From Channa striata (Eukaryota > Chordata > Actinopteri > Anabantiformes > Channidae), in assembly GCA_033026295.1 (NCBI GenBank), contig CM065176.1:5155705-5219704 (forward strand): a stretch of DNA of 64,000 bases, in the 5' to 3' direction. Below are positions 1-11,949 of the stretch, in pieces (position 1 is the stretch's first letter; each line of letters opens with the position of its first letter). A program made the position numbers and the translations under genes. The notes below the pieces were generated by a model that was not told where the DNA came from, ran no database searches, and saw only the letters and a list, made by a program, of their open reading frames with translations.

Positions 1-325
1 TTATGTGATAGGGTGCACAGAGAAGGACAGTGCTGTAGGCCAGGAAGCTTTAACAAAGTCATTTTGCCCCCTAGACAGTTTATCCAGCGGTAACACAAAC
101 CTCATTTCTTCCAGTGTCCAAAAAAAACAACACAAAAAAACAGAAAGAGCCAACTGACTGTAACGGAGAAGAACAGAGGAAAGAAGTAAGTGGAAGGAAG
201 AGGACAACAAAGAAAAAAAAAAGACAGACATCCTCTGCGGTCATGTTGCTCTGGGATTTGTTGAAGTGGACATGATACTGTGGATGTGCAGGTCCTGGTA
301 CTGCTCAGCACAACTCATTATGCTG

Positions 326-327
<2 letters not shown>

Positions 328-361
<34 letters not shown>
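328..361. repeat. (CA)n microsatellite
   Basis: About 17 uninterrupted CA units. Nothing coding is attached to it. Confidence 0.95.
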
Positions 362-364
<3 letters not shown>

Positions 365-1640
365 CTGGAAGTGCTCAGTGCCGTTTGTTTCTCCAGAGGC
401 TGCATTCCTGCACTTACTGACGAGGATAAAAAGTGCAACATGAGCTAAGTCCTAACGGTGACTTTAACATCCTTATCTCGGCGTTGTTACCATGTTATTA
501 TCATCATTAAGCCTCTTCCCTGCTCTGTGTTTTACATTTTGTGCCTCCAGGTAGGATTTGGAGGGAAATCTGTTTTATTGCTCTATGGCACAAAACAGGA
601 AGGAGGCGACGTGCCTCCAGCCCAGACTGAGCTGAAGCTCTGACAGTTTCTGGCAGCGGAGGATGAAAGTGGGAGTGGGAGATGGATGGACGAAACCCTT
701 CCAACATGGTTATCCTCCTCACTGCCGCCAAGAAAACATCGAGGGAACTCCAAGAAATGGAGTAAGAAATGGGCTTGTATTGTTGTGATTATTATTAGAT
801 GAGATACAGTACACACAACGTCTGATAGTAGCTGTAGTTTTACCAGCTTTTTATCTTTATTGCAAGTTTATTTTGCATCACTTTATATCTTATATTTGTT
901 GTTAGGGACAAATGAAAATCTAGTTTTTCAAAATTTTAAAATATAGCATTACAAATGTGCATGCGAGAGCCTTTCAATATGAAACACCAGACATGTAGCC
1001 TGTTTAAATGAAAACAATATATTTTTTTAAAAGCCCCATACACTCAGTTCACCAGAAAACTAAACAAAACTTTCCAACACTGATTTATAAAATTAAATAC
1101 ATACCTCCAATGAATGGAAGGCCCACGTCATTTTATAGAAAACAGCCCTAAAAACATTATATAAAAGATATTTTACACCAGGATAGACCAACGTTTGTCA
1201 TAAGGGAATTATAGAATTAAACTGCCCAACTGTACACACCCACACAGTTCTGAGAAAAAGTGTTATCAGTTCCAACGATTCAAATCACCTGCGTGGGTGT
1301 GTTCACCATGAGTGAGCGCTGATAATTTATTGAAGTAAAAGAAATAATTCAGTTAATCTAAGACGTCTTTGTAACCAGGCCTGTCGATATGTGAATTGTG
1401 TGTGACGCCGAAATTCAGACGGAGTGTGAGCTCATCTGTTCTGAGCGCTCTGACAGAAGAAAGCAAACAGAGACGGCGTCCTGCGAGGGTCACTCGTGCA
1501 GCTGTGGTGATGCATCGTGGGGGTCAGAGAGATTCAGACACTTTGAAGACAGTTTAAAATGATATGCACATGATGAACATACCCACACACCAGCTGCTCG
1601 TAGTGACTCCTGGCAGATCCTCTCACCTGTGATTTGTTTC

Positions 1641-1641
<1 letters not shown>

Positions 1642-1674
<33 letters not shown>
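1642..1674. repeat. (TG)n microsatellite
   Basis: About 16 TG units. Open frames on both strands across it are repeat-driven and not genes. Confidence 0.95.
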
Positions 1675-1675
<1 letters not shown>

Positions 1676-2536
1676 AGGGGAGGGGAGGGGGTCACAAAAA
1701 GAAGAGAAAGATGTAAATGATGAGGTAATATCAGGCAGTATTTTATGTTTTGTGTCATCCTGTCTCCAGGATGTTGTCTCTCCTGCCGCCCGCCCACCTC
1801 TTCCCTCTCTCTCTTCAACTACTTTGAAAAACACGTGAAAAAATGTGAGACCTTCTCAGTTGATCTGCACATACTGGTGAGCCAAGTTCAACATTTCAGC
1901 ACAGGTAGTCACTATTTTCCCATTAGTTTCCTGCTGCAAAGATGATATCCAAGAAGTTACTTTTTCTATATGCATAAATGAATCACAGTTGTTGCACATT
2001 TGAAATGTTTTAAACCCACCTGAAGCACAGACGCAAACCTTGGACTCATGACCCTGCAGACACATCCGGTCTGTGCCTCCACCTCGTGGCTGATCTCTGA
2101 AATGGGAACGTGAGTCAAGTTCAAGCTCGAATCATTTCAACACGTTTCTGCTCGTCAGTTCCTTCTTGTAGCTAATGTAACAGCGGTTCATTGGCCTTTT
2201 TATTAATCATCATAACCACGGACTTTTACTGTTTCTGAAATAAGAATATGTGTATCTCTGTGAAACCAAACAAACATTTAGTTTTTTCTTTTATTAGCTT
2301 TTTAAAAAGTAAAATTCGTTTCACAGTTTTAACCATTAGTATCTGCAAAAAACTGTCGGTGACGTTTAAAATGTCCAAACAGGTGATTAAAACCACTTAC
2401 CGTGGCTCTTCCGGTATCCTTACAATTCTCAAGGACTCTTTTAACCATCCGGATAATAACATATTCACTATACCAAATGACAATACATATTTAAGTAATT
2501 TCGCGAGTTGCGACTCCCCGTGTCCGAATGCAAACA

Positions 2537-2566
2537 AAGATGGCGGCCCGTCGGCTACGTGGACAG
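2537..2566 (+). promoter_or_regulatory. YY1-type AAGATGGCGGC element with possible short first exon
   Basis: The sequence AAGATGGCGGC matches the classic YY1 promoter/initiator motif that overlaps a start codon in many housekeeping genes. From its ATG (2540) nine codons read MAARRLRGQ and end exactly at a strong donor, CAG|GTGAGG. This could be the first coding exon of an unidentified gene or an alternative upstream exon. Its phase-0 end does not fit HERC exon 2 (phase 1), so it does not simply splice into the HERC frame. No second exon was identified. Confidence 0.4.
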
Positions 2567-2839
2567 GTGAGGAAATTCAACTCAAGAACCGGCTTTAAAA
2601 CCCTTTTCTGGAAGTAAAAGTGTTCGTCCAGGTGGTGAGGAGAGACTTTGGGTTTTCCTAAACTATCGGGAGGAGAAGGAAGGAGTTTTACAACTATCTG
2701 CCTGCTGTGTCAAACGTCTCCGGTTAATTGATTCCAGTTGCTTATTTGTGCTGCGTTTGCTAACAGCCGTGTCATCCACGAGCATTAACGAGCGATGACG
2801 TCATTACCCAACCGTGACACTGTTTACATAACAATAACA

Positions 2840-2853
2840 CGTTTCCCTTTCGT
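2840..2853. promoter_or_regulatory. ISRE-like element upstream of HERC copy 1
   Basis: CGTTTCCCTTTCGT matches the interferon-stimulated response element AGTTTCNNTTTCNY except at the first base. It ends 78 nt before the ATG of the first HERC gene and is directly followed by another TTTC unit. Function as an STAT/IRF site is inferred from the motif and from the type of gene. Confidence 0.6.
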
Positions 2854-2897
2854 TTCATTCCGCTGCTTTCCGTCTCTGGTTTCCGTCGGCTGCTTAG

Positions 2898-2907
2898 GTT
2901 TCGTTTC
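2898..2907. promoter_or_regulatory. IRF-type GTTTCGTTTC element shared by both HERC genes
   Basis: GTTTCGTTTC (GAAACGAAAC on the other strand) is a minimal IRF-binding core. The block GTTTCGTTTC-Y-GCCTGAC recurs upstream of the second HERC gene (12071-12087), so it was probably present before the duplication. It lies only 24 nt before the ATG, so it may be in the 5' UTR or mark a very short leader. Confidence 0.55.
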
Positions 2908-2931
2908 CGCCTGACGCTCCGCTGCAGCAGC

Positions 2932-5900
2932 ATGTTTTCCTGGGGAGAGGACTGTCAGCGGGGCTTCTGGTTTAAGGACGGATCCGGCTGCGACAGTGCG
3001 GCGGACGCCGGGGTCCATCACCTAAACCTGGGTTACAGCATCAGGAGCCTGTCGGCAGGACGCTGCGTGCTGGCCTTCGTCAAAACTAATGGAAACTCCT
3101 TCATCATACGCACACAGGAGAGCAAAGATGGGAGAAGGGTCCGAGGGAAACAGAGTGAGCATCACTTATTAAAAATATATTTTAAAAAATGACATGTTTG
3201 CAGTGATGATGACACGCCAGCAGCTGTAGACTCTGTCCCACTGCTGTCCTCTGATTTCAGAGTTTGTCAAATGTAAAGAGAAGATAGAGGCTGTGAGCTG
3301 CGGGGACGAGAGCGTCACGCTGCTGTCCGACCGAGGCACCGTCCTCTGTGTGGACACGTCTCACACTCCAAGGTAAGTGGATCCATCCTCCGTGTGGAAC
3401 CTGGAACCTGCTGCAACATGGCACTGATTTTAACATCCAGTTTTTCACTGTGTGAAATCTTTACTTTGATTAATGCGCGTGACCTCTGTCTTCTGTTCTC
3501 GCAGGACACTGGAAGCTTTGAGAAACATCGCAGTTTCTCAGGTTGCTTGTGGGAGCCAGCATTCAGTCGCCCTGACCAAAGGTACAGAAAAGTCACCACC
3601 TGGCCCCTCACTCGCTAACACTTGGAGAATAAAGATGCTTAGAATCTGACTAATGGATTTAAACATGATGTAAGTTGAGTCCAGAGTCATGTCCCCACAG
3701 ATGGTCGGGTGTTCACATGGGGCCAGGACTGCAACGGCCAGCTGGGTCTGGGAAAGAAGGGGACGGACGCCAGTTCCCCCCAGCACCTCCGCTCTCTGTC
3801 TGATATCCCCCTGGTCCAGGTCGCTGCAGGCGGAGAGCACAGCTTCGCCCTCTCTGTGTCTGGAGGAGTGTTTGGCTGGGGAAGAAACGACTGTGGACAG
3901 CTGGGGCTGGGGGACACAACAGGTACGGGACCTTTTAAAAGTTTTCCCAAGCAGCAACGATTCAGCCGTGGCATTTGAGTTATTTATACAACACACACAC
4001 AGTAAATGCCCATGAAACTAGTTGTTCATTTCTTTTCTGTAGACAGACACACTCCAACTCCTGTTCATTGTCTGAACATGAAGAAAACAGTTCACGTTTC
4101 CTGTGGGACGGACCACAGCGCCACCTTGACAAAGGTTTGTGAAAAAGAGCCGGTGATATTTTGCAATACAGTACAAGAAGGACGTATTCTCTTTTGTCAC
4201 TACTTACTGAGGAACAACTCGCATTTTTGTTCCAAAGTGTTAGACTGTTAGAAATTGTTCTTATTATCAAATAAACACTTATTATCAAGAACGTATTATT
4301 TTTTTACATTCAGGTCTACACATTAATTCCATGAATAAAATGATTTACTGTCGAGTTGACATGCATTCGTTAATTGATTTGTTGGCCACTTGGGGGCAGC
4401 ATAAACAAGCTGTAAACACAACCGAGACACAGTTCACATTTGATAGTGAGACAGTGTCATAATTTATACACTGTATATTATTAACATGCACCTGCATCAT
4501 TATAAATTCAGTAAGTCCAGCTGTGTGTCAAAGAAGACAAACAATGACCACATCACATGCTCATTTACTTTAGATTTACACAGGCTGATGTCAGGAATAT
4601 GAGTAAATATTAAATTCATATTTCACCAGAAAACACGGACCCACAACTGACAGAGGCGACATGTAAAGTAGAAAAAATAATCACTAAATTATCGATATGT
4701 GGCTGCTTTTCCTCAGCACGGTGTGGTGTTCACGTTTGGCTCTGGTCGATGTGGTCAGCTTGGACACAACTCATACCGTGATGAACAACGTCCTCGGCTT
4801 GTTGCAGAGCTGTGGGGGGCAAAGGTCACCCAGATTGCATGTGGACGGTACAGTACACATTACATCTGGAACTATTTGCCTCTCCATCTTCAAATGCTTA
4901 ATCAAGCTGTTATGACTGATTCACACCTTTCAGCTGCTGGAGGTTTTTACATGCAAGAGCAGTTGTCGTTTTTTAGTTTGGCTAAATCTGTGAGCTCTAT
5001 TTCCTTAAAAAGTTCGCTTTTGGATTAGCTTGTTCAACTGTACCATAGTCCCCTGGTGTTTTCCAAAAACTTAAAAACTCATCATCATGTTTCATCATTC
5101 CAAAACATGTGGTTTTGGACAGAAACCAAGCACATTTACTCAAAAGCTGTACTTGAGTAAGTAGTACAATGTGTCTTGTAGTACAACTGTACACTTAAGT
5201 AGCAGATCAAAGTACGTCTGTGTCTCTCGGGATTCACTGTTTGTGTTACTCTTTCAATCAGACATCACACGTTGGTGATCACAGAGTCCAAGAGCATCTA
5301 CTCCTTTGGGTCCGGGGATCAGGGACAGCTGGGACACGGAGACGAGTCTCATCCGTCAGTTCCACTACGCGTTCAACTGCCTCAAGGTAATGTCTCGTGT
5401 GAATAAATCAACTAATGAGCAACTTCGGTAGGAAAGAGAGAAGCACTTTTGAACTTAAGTCATTTCATTTTAGGCAGCGATAAGAATTTGAAAATTTGCA
5501 ACATCTTCGCAGGAGGGAACTGTTCATTTGCCACAATCACTTCTAATGAGGTACCAACTCTAACTCATACGGTACAGACCCTGATGGAGGGACACTGATG
5601 TAATGTTAGGTTTTCTTTCGCAGGACGCTAGTGAGGACACAAACACTGATGATGTCCGTAATGGGACACAGCACTGTTGCATCGATGACAAACTGATTGA
5701 CAAATGGACCTCTCCATGTGATCCAAAGTCATGGAAAAAGATAAAACAGTAGGTATAAGGTTGTTGCACTCCATAATATTAGTATCTAATTACTTGTTTG
5801 ATTAGGCTGATGTTTTAGGACTAAAAGTCTTTTTTTACTTCTTGTTTCTTACTGAAATGGACTAAAAGTGTCACCTCTTCACAGGGAAATCCACAGGATG

Positions 5901-8900
5901 TTTTCCTCTCCATCGTGTGTGAATAAAAGCTTCCTTGAGCAAAGGTAAACACAGAAGCGTTTACTATTAGTCATCGTGTCAGCATGACTGAAGGGATGGG
6001 GTATATGAATTGTTGACACGGGTACTTTGTGTTTTGTTCAGCACTCTGGTCCAAAGACAAATATCTCTGTTGAAGTTTGGGATATTCATGGCTCCAACTT
6101 CACTGATTTCATATTTGTGCCATTGTTATTTATATTGAAAAAAAGAGAGTTTTAGCAAGCTGAAAGCTGTGCCTACGTTCAATCTCTCGATCTTCTTTCT
6201 TTGTCTTCCTAGCAAAGATAAACACTTCCAGACCTCACGAAAGTACTCTGGCCTCAACCTGTCACTTGCACGTCTCTCTTTCAAGAAACTGGTAAAGCAG
6301 GCGAATGTTTTGACGGAGGTGTGCATGAGACTTTTGTCCTTTTCATATCCGTGTTACTTTTAAAATGGCACGGGGTGAATATCTTTCCAAGTCCTCTCAA
6401 ACCAGTTTGTAGCAAGTGCATTCCTCATCACACCAACAGGTTGAGGCTGCTCTCCTGGACGCGCTACCTTTCCTTAATAGGAAACCAGTGGGAGTGGAGG
6501 GGCTGAGGGTCCACCTGCTTCTCAATGAGCTTCTGCATGCGATCCAGAAACACAAACGGCAACACAGAACACCGCTCACTGACGCCGCCGCCGCCGCTTT
6601 ACTAAGCTTGTCTGCCGAGAGCCTTCAGGTCATAGGTGCGTTTGACATCACCGTTGTGACCTTGTTCTAAAATGATGCTTTCATGAATTCAAATGTTTGA
6701 TTCCATGAATTATCTAAATGTTTCTTCAGAAGGTGTTCAGTGTACTATAAAGTATTCATTAGCAGAATGGTACAGTAATTTCCACATATGATTTAAATAT
6801 TGAGCGGCCAGAATGAGCTGTTAGATCTGGTGTGCTGCTCCTGTGGGTAAAAACGAACCACACCATGGGCACTGTCACACACGGACACAAACAACCTTTC
6901 ATCACTTGTCATTATGCTTTGAATAGTTAAAATGAGTTCTGAACGTCCACTGACATTAACATTTGAATATGTCTACGTTGTCCTTTTAGGGAATGGTGGT
7001 CGTTACTGTCACCCTCCACCTTGGCTAAATATGTCAAAGTGTGGAAGCAGCCCCTCTCGGTGATCCTGTCCTCTGAACCTGTCCCTCGTAGCTCCAGAGT
7101 CAGAAACCTGCTTCTTGTCCTCCAGTACATGTACAATGTTAGTGTCGGGTGTTACTCGTCTTATGTGTAAATAATAATCCTAAAATACTAATCCTCTTGG
7201 ACCTTTCATCTAATAATTACAACACTTGTTTTAAAGGCCAACAGCAGGGTTGCAGAACTTCAACGGCTGCCTGACAGTGATTTTCATTTGTTGATTAAGG
7301 ACAACTTTCTCGCTGAAGATCTATATCTTTGGTATCTCCAGCCACAGCACGGGGTAAAAATAATCTCTAATTATTTATTGAGCTGAAACCTGTATTCTGA
7401 ATGCTTGTCTCAGTCATGTGGTGTTAAACATAACAGAGCTCTGTGCTTTTTGTCTTCTTTTAGAGAGCTCCTGAGCCACTCATCATTTGTAGCTTCCCAA
7501 TAGTGATGGATCTGGCAGCAAAGAAATTTGTTTTTGACACGTTTGCTGTATTCTGCAAGGTAACTGAAGCCCTTACACACGCAATTCTGTCAGGCCACAG
7601 CACAAAAATCTTCCACTTATTTTTATCTTCTTTCTAGCTTGAGCAATTGGACCAATTCATTTGGAATTTGATTTGCGGTGCAGAATGGTTTCTCCCAACT
7701 CATTTTAAATTTGAACTGGACCTGAGGCGAGCTTCAGTTTTGGAGGACACCTTTGAACAACTGGCTGCTGCTCATCACAGAGACTACAAGAAGCCGCTTG
7801 TGGTACACAAGCCCTTTTGACCTGAAGGTTCAATAGACGTCCCACTAAAAAGCTTAGTTTGAATCCTTTTGTCTTTAACTGCAGGTCTACTTCGATGGAA
7901 ATCCTACACTGGATGATGTCCATGTCAAAGACTTGTTTCACGAAGTCTTTCATGAGCTGATGTCTGCAGAATCTGGGATGTTTATTTTCAACGACTCGCA
8001 AACACTGGCATGGTTCCCCTCCAATGTAAGACCACACGTGTACAGGAGCTCTCAGCCATCTGAGCCTTCACTCTTATACTGAGGAAATGTGGGTTTCTGA
8101 CGTTTTTGTCTCTTACATCAACACCAGGCAATGCAGAAGCGCAAGCTGTACTTCCTGTTTGGGCTTCTGTGTGGATTGGCCTTGTACAACCAGTGCATCG
8201 TTCACCTACCCTTCCCTCTGGCTCTGTTCAAGAAGCTGCTCGGTGGAAAACCTTCACTGGAGGATATGATAGAGTTCAGCCCACGTGTTGGAAGGCAAGT
8301 AGAAATCCAAAAACCTTCCAGGGTTAGGAGCTGGTTTCCCAGAGCAATGCAAACGCTGTACGCTGACTGTCACGACAACCTTTAATATTAACATTTTAAT
8401 CATATTTTAAGGAGTCTGCAGGACATCCTGGAAGATTACGAAGATGACGATATAGAAAACCTGGCCATTGATTTTTCAGTAGGTGTTTCACAGATGGACA
8501 TTACCTTCACTCATTTATCCTTTTTCTGATAAAACTGATAACCTCATAATTTCCAAAGTATTAATATTAGTATGCAAATATTTTTCTTTCTTACCAGATC
8601 GACTGGGATGGGAGACAGGTTGACCTTGACCCTGAAAATCCTGACAAACCAGTGACAGGGCAAAATAAGTGAGGACCATGAAAGAATTTATTACTATTAC
8701 CACATTAATGCCACCTGCTCATTTTAATATAGAATATGGTATGTTTATCTAGAAGAACTAATAATGGCTGATGTATAATTATAGCTTAACCAACTTTTAG
8801 CTCAGAAAGTGGTTAAAATCAGCTCCACCTTTACCAACAGTGACCTTTGACTTTTATTTTTTCCTTTTTGTTGTTTTTGCCAAAATTACCATAATCAGTG

Positions 8901-10770
8901 TTGTTTAAAATACAGTGTTTTTCTGGTGTAGAACTTTTATTGTTGTAGATAATCAGTTTAGTACTTTTACTTGAATAGAAGAGATAAAGTGACTGCTGAG
9001 AGTTGCCATGCCGACCCTTTTCCTTGATATACATAAAGACCACCAGTGGTAATGTTGGAAAATGCAGTTTTGCGTTTCAGTATGTAACATAATATTTGGG
9101 CTTTCACAGATTTTCTGACAGTACCTGACACCCCAGAGAGTAGAAGGCTAATACTAAATCTTGTCAAGGAAAGTCTTGAACATCAAACAATTTCTTCATG
9201 CTGTGGACCTGCAGAGAGGTTTTTAATTTAGTTAAATTGAAACAATGACAGAAACGACTCCCTCTGCAAATGTCGGAGATAACATGAGAAAAGTGAAATG
9301 CTTTTTTCCATTTGAGTACTTGATGTTATAGAAAAGTCTTTAGGGTCTGATTAACTTCCATTTAAGTGTTTCTGGCCCCCTCAGAACATTTTAATGCTTT
9401 ATCTTGTTTTTTCATAATCACCACTGGGTAAAAATGTCAAATAACCATCAAACATTTTAATGGACTTTTATCCTTGTTAAGTTTAGAAAAAAGAATCTTG
9501 TTTCAACAAGTCATTCTTCAGTTGATCTTTAAAATCCTTTTGTCAAATGAAACTGCTGCTTTATGTTATTATGACTGGAACATTTGCAAAGAAATAAAGA
9601 TACAATGTTAATATCAATTTTATGACCCAGTGGGAACAAGTAAACTGACATAAAGTAAAAAGGGCCCAGAATAACAAATGGAGCCCAAATTGAATCCATG
9701 AGGTAAACAACAAGCATGTTTTTAATACTAGGAAACAAACACAGAAAGTTCCATGGTAAAAAGACTGGGATAGGACATTTGAATCGGTCTTTGTTGAATT
9801 ATAAGACAGGAATGGTTTACAGATTTGTTTTGCTGAAAGAAATCTCAATCTCAACAGGAAGGAGTTTGTAGAGGCCTACGTCAATCATGCCTTCAATACA
9901 TCAGTGGAGGGGGTGTTTCGGGAGTTCAGCCGAGGCTTCTTCCAGGTGTGTGACCAGGATTTGGTGAAGCTGTTCCGGCCAATGGAGCTGCAGGTGGTGC
10001 TGGTGGGCCAAGACTTCCATGACTGGGCGAAGCTGAAGGAGGTACATTCAAAACAGGAGCTCCACATGTTCTTCGTATCTCTGCAAACACAAATCATTAA
10101 ATGCATCTTTATGAATACCACAAAATGATTGTAACCGTCTGCTTCACTGTACTCAGAACACAGTTTATGAGGGCGGGTATCATGTTGACCACCCTGTCAT
10201 CCAGATGTTTTGGGAGGTATTTGATGACCTAAGTGAAGAACAGAAGAAAATGTTCCTCTGTAAGTGTTTCACTCGTTTTCATACAAGTTGTGTTGTTACA
10301 GTAACAACTAGACTACACCTGCTTTATCTGCCCTCAAGGGAAACCAACTAATCACTGAAATCCATTTAAGTTATCAATAATGTTATATCACCCAGAGCTG
10401 TCTGCTGGGTCTGCAGGAATGACTTTGTTTGCATTTTCTACTCTGTACTGGAATCTGCTGGCCAGCACATTCAATGGTGTTTTACCAGTACGGTAATTGA
10501 AATATAAATGTTTAACACTGGTGATGACAATGATTACTTTTCTATTCGTCAGGGTTCGTAACAGGTTTCGAACGGATCCCAATTCTCGGCATGAAAAATG
10601 TCAAGATGACGATCAAGGTTAAACAGGTCCAGGACCAGTCCTATGACCAGTACTACCCTGAGACACACACATGCTTCTCAATCTTGGAGCTCCCCCAATA
10701 TTCAACGCAGGAGGTCATGCACACCAAGCTGACTGAGGCCCTGAGCAACAACAGAAGAAACTACAAGTGA
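2932..10770 (+). CDS. HERC-type E3 ubiquitin ligase, copy 1 (RCC1 repeats + HECT); frame broken at exon 13 as read
   Basis: Small-HERC ligase: an RCC1-like propeller plus a HECT domain that carries ubiquitin (ISG15 for mammalian HERC5) on a cysteine. Exons: 2932-3154, 3261-3372, 3505-3581, 3701-3922, 4043-4134, 4717-4847, 5262-5386, 5474-5550, 5624-5748, 5885-5944, 6213-6318, 6440-6635, 6990-7137, 7237-7353, 7464-7559, 7638-7802, 7885-8025, 8128-8294, 8412-8478, 8598-8668, 9858-10041, 10157-10259, 10553-10770. RCC1 signatures VFTWGQDCNGQLGLG, VFGWGRNDCGQLGLG, VFTFGSGRCGQLGH and IYSFGSGDQGQLGHG are in exons 4-7. The HECT domain starts near residue 690 (KPLVVYFDG). The catalytic Cys is in ETHTCFSILELP (codon 10672-10674, about residue 976). 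Length, about 1,007 residues, fits small HERCs. The start ATG opens MFSWGE, also the start of copy 2. Oddities: exon 13 is 1 nt short, and intron 18 starts with GC. The exact HERC3/4/5/6 orthologue is unresolved. Confidence 0.88.
4386..4400. promoter_or_regulatory. CTCF-like core in HERC copy 1 intron 5
   Basis: CCACTTGGGGGCAGC differs from the CTCF core CCASYAGRKGGCRS at one position. It lies in an intron inside the HERC tandem. Occupancy is unknown and single motif hits are common. Confidence 0.3.
5126..5220. mobile_element. Decayed hAT-type MITE fragment (TTTACTCAAG...ACTTGAGTA class)
   Basis: This intron segment contains CATTTACTCAAAAG, TGTACTTGAGTAAGTAGTAC and ACTTAAGTAGC. They resemble the 5' part of a very common teleost non-autonomous hAT-like element with CAGTGGTGGAA ends. 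No terminal repeat survives, and the match is from memory of the family pattern. Confidence 0.4.
8760..8990. mobile_element. Decayed hAT-type MITE, internal part, in HERC copy 1 intron 20
   Basis: GTGGTTAAAATCAGCTCCACC with TTTACCAACA, then GTACTTTTACTTGAATAG, is the internal and 3' signature of the same teleost MITE class seen near 5.1 and 41.5 kb. Termini are not clear. It sits in the longest intron of this gene (8669-9857), which otherwise shows nothing recognisable. Confidence 0.45.
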
Positions 10771-10943
10771 CGGGGGAACTGGAGCCTGGCTGTTCGCTGC
10801 ACTGACACCGAGGAATTATGATTAATACAGTAGAGAGCATCTTCTAGCACCTGATGGTGTGTGAAAACCCTGATGTACAATGATACACACTATATATCAG
10901 GGTTTACACGTACACAAGGGGATATGCTGCCCTTTGCTTTATC

Positions 10944-10949
10944 AATAAA
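10944..10949 (+). terminator. Polyadenylation signal AATAAA of HERC copy 1
   Basis: A canonical hexamer about 175 nt after the stop codon; it gives a short 3' UTR. It is the first AATAAA downstream of the gene. Confidence 0.7.
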
Positions 10950-10989
10950 ACCCTTCAATACCTACATTTTGATGTTAAAGAACTACAAA

Positions 10990-11940
10990 TATTAGTAGTT
11001 TTTGACAAAATCAAGTCTTTACTCTCCTTAAAGTTTTTTTTATTACATAATATAAAATATTTAACACAAACAGGAATTTGAAGAGGCCGTGTAAAATGTA
11101 AATTAAGAGAATGCAATTATTTCTATTGATTGATGAAATGACTGAGAATGTAAATATTTTTGTTTTATTTCAAATCAATTTAACTTTATTTGTGTAGCAC
11201 CAATTCACAACGTGGTCATCTCAAAGCACTTTACATAATAATGTCAAGACTATACAGATACGTAGAGAAACGGAGCATTAATAGAGGGCAATACTGCTGT
11301 GTACTTATTAATTTTGCTGAGAAAACTGGCTCTGTATTTAACTCTCATTAAACCTTCCTAATTATAATCATGATATCATATTGTACTGATTCTAAAAATG
11401 GATTAATGGATTTATGTCCCACAATAAAAATCTTACGCATGTTGAAGTGTATGTCGACGTCCTTGAGAAAAACTCAGATAACCATATACAGAGAACAGTG
11501 CATATAATATTACATGACATATGGATATGGCACTGTATATAACCTAATTATTAGTAATGATATTTTAATGGCTAAGCAGCATTTTACTGCTGTAGTTGGT
11601 TAAGGTGGGGCTCACTTTGAATACCTGTGTAGTATATAGTTGAAACATAACTGTGTAAAACACCATGGTAAAACATAAATTGTGAAAAATTCTTTTTTGG
11701 GTTTTTTTGCAGTGGAAAATCAAACAATCAAGCGGGACACTCACGATTTGTTCATGGTTTATTTATCGTGTACTTGCTTAAGCTCAAATTCAGGTGATGT
11801 TTATGCAGTGCATCATATAAGCATTAATGGAAAAAAATCAAAGTAAACACAGGCTTTTCTAGAAGTCTGTTTTGTTTTGCCCTGTTTTTAATTCATCTGG
11901 TGATTCGCACGTGCGTTTAAAAACAAGAGCAGCACCTCTT
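10990..11940. other. Intergenic stretch between the two HERC genes
   Basis: AT-rich, with no open frame of interest. It holds the LINE-tail fragment listed separately. The right end grades into the copy 2 promoter. Nothing else is recognisable. Confidence 0.6.
11168..11275 (-). mobile_element. LINE 3'-tail fragment, reverse orientation
   Basis: CAAATCAATTTAACTTTATT followed by TGTGTAGCACCAATTCACAA and ATCTCAAAGCACTTTACA is the reversed 3' end of a widespread teleost L2/CR1-like non-LTR element (the 'gcgctatataaataaaattg' type tail). Only the tail survives, as expected for 5'-truncated insertions. Confidence 0.6.
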
Positions 11941-11949
11941 TTCAACATC

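Larger units (their letters stand above)
1..2500. other. Intergenic stretch, no gene recognised
   Basis: No exon set with consistent splice phase or family similarity was found here on either strand. Open frames are short, and the longer ones run through CA/TG repeats. The stretch holds two microsatellites (listed separately) and otherwise AT-rich unique-looking sequence. A short in-frame piece near 690-760 (ending LQEME then stop) has no recognisable partner exons. Confidence 0.6.

Noticed and set aside
1490..1834. Open frames on both strands around 1.6 kb
   Set aside because: They are kept open by the TG/CA repeat, which has no stops in several frames.
2248..2598. 116-codon open frame upstream of HERC copy 1
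   Set aside because: No family resemblance and AT-rich low-complexity start; the YY1-type element and donor inside it use a different frame. Treated as chance.
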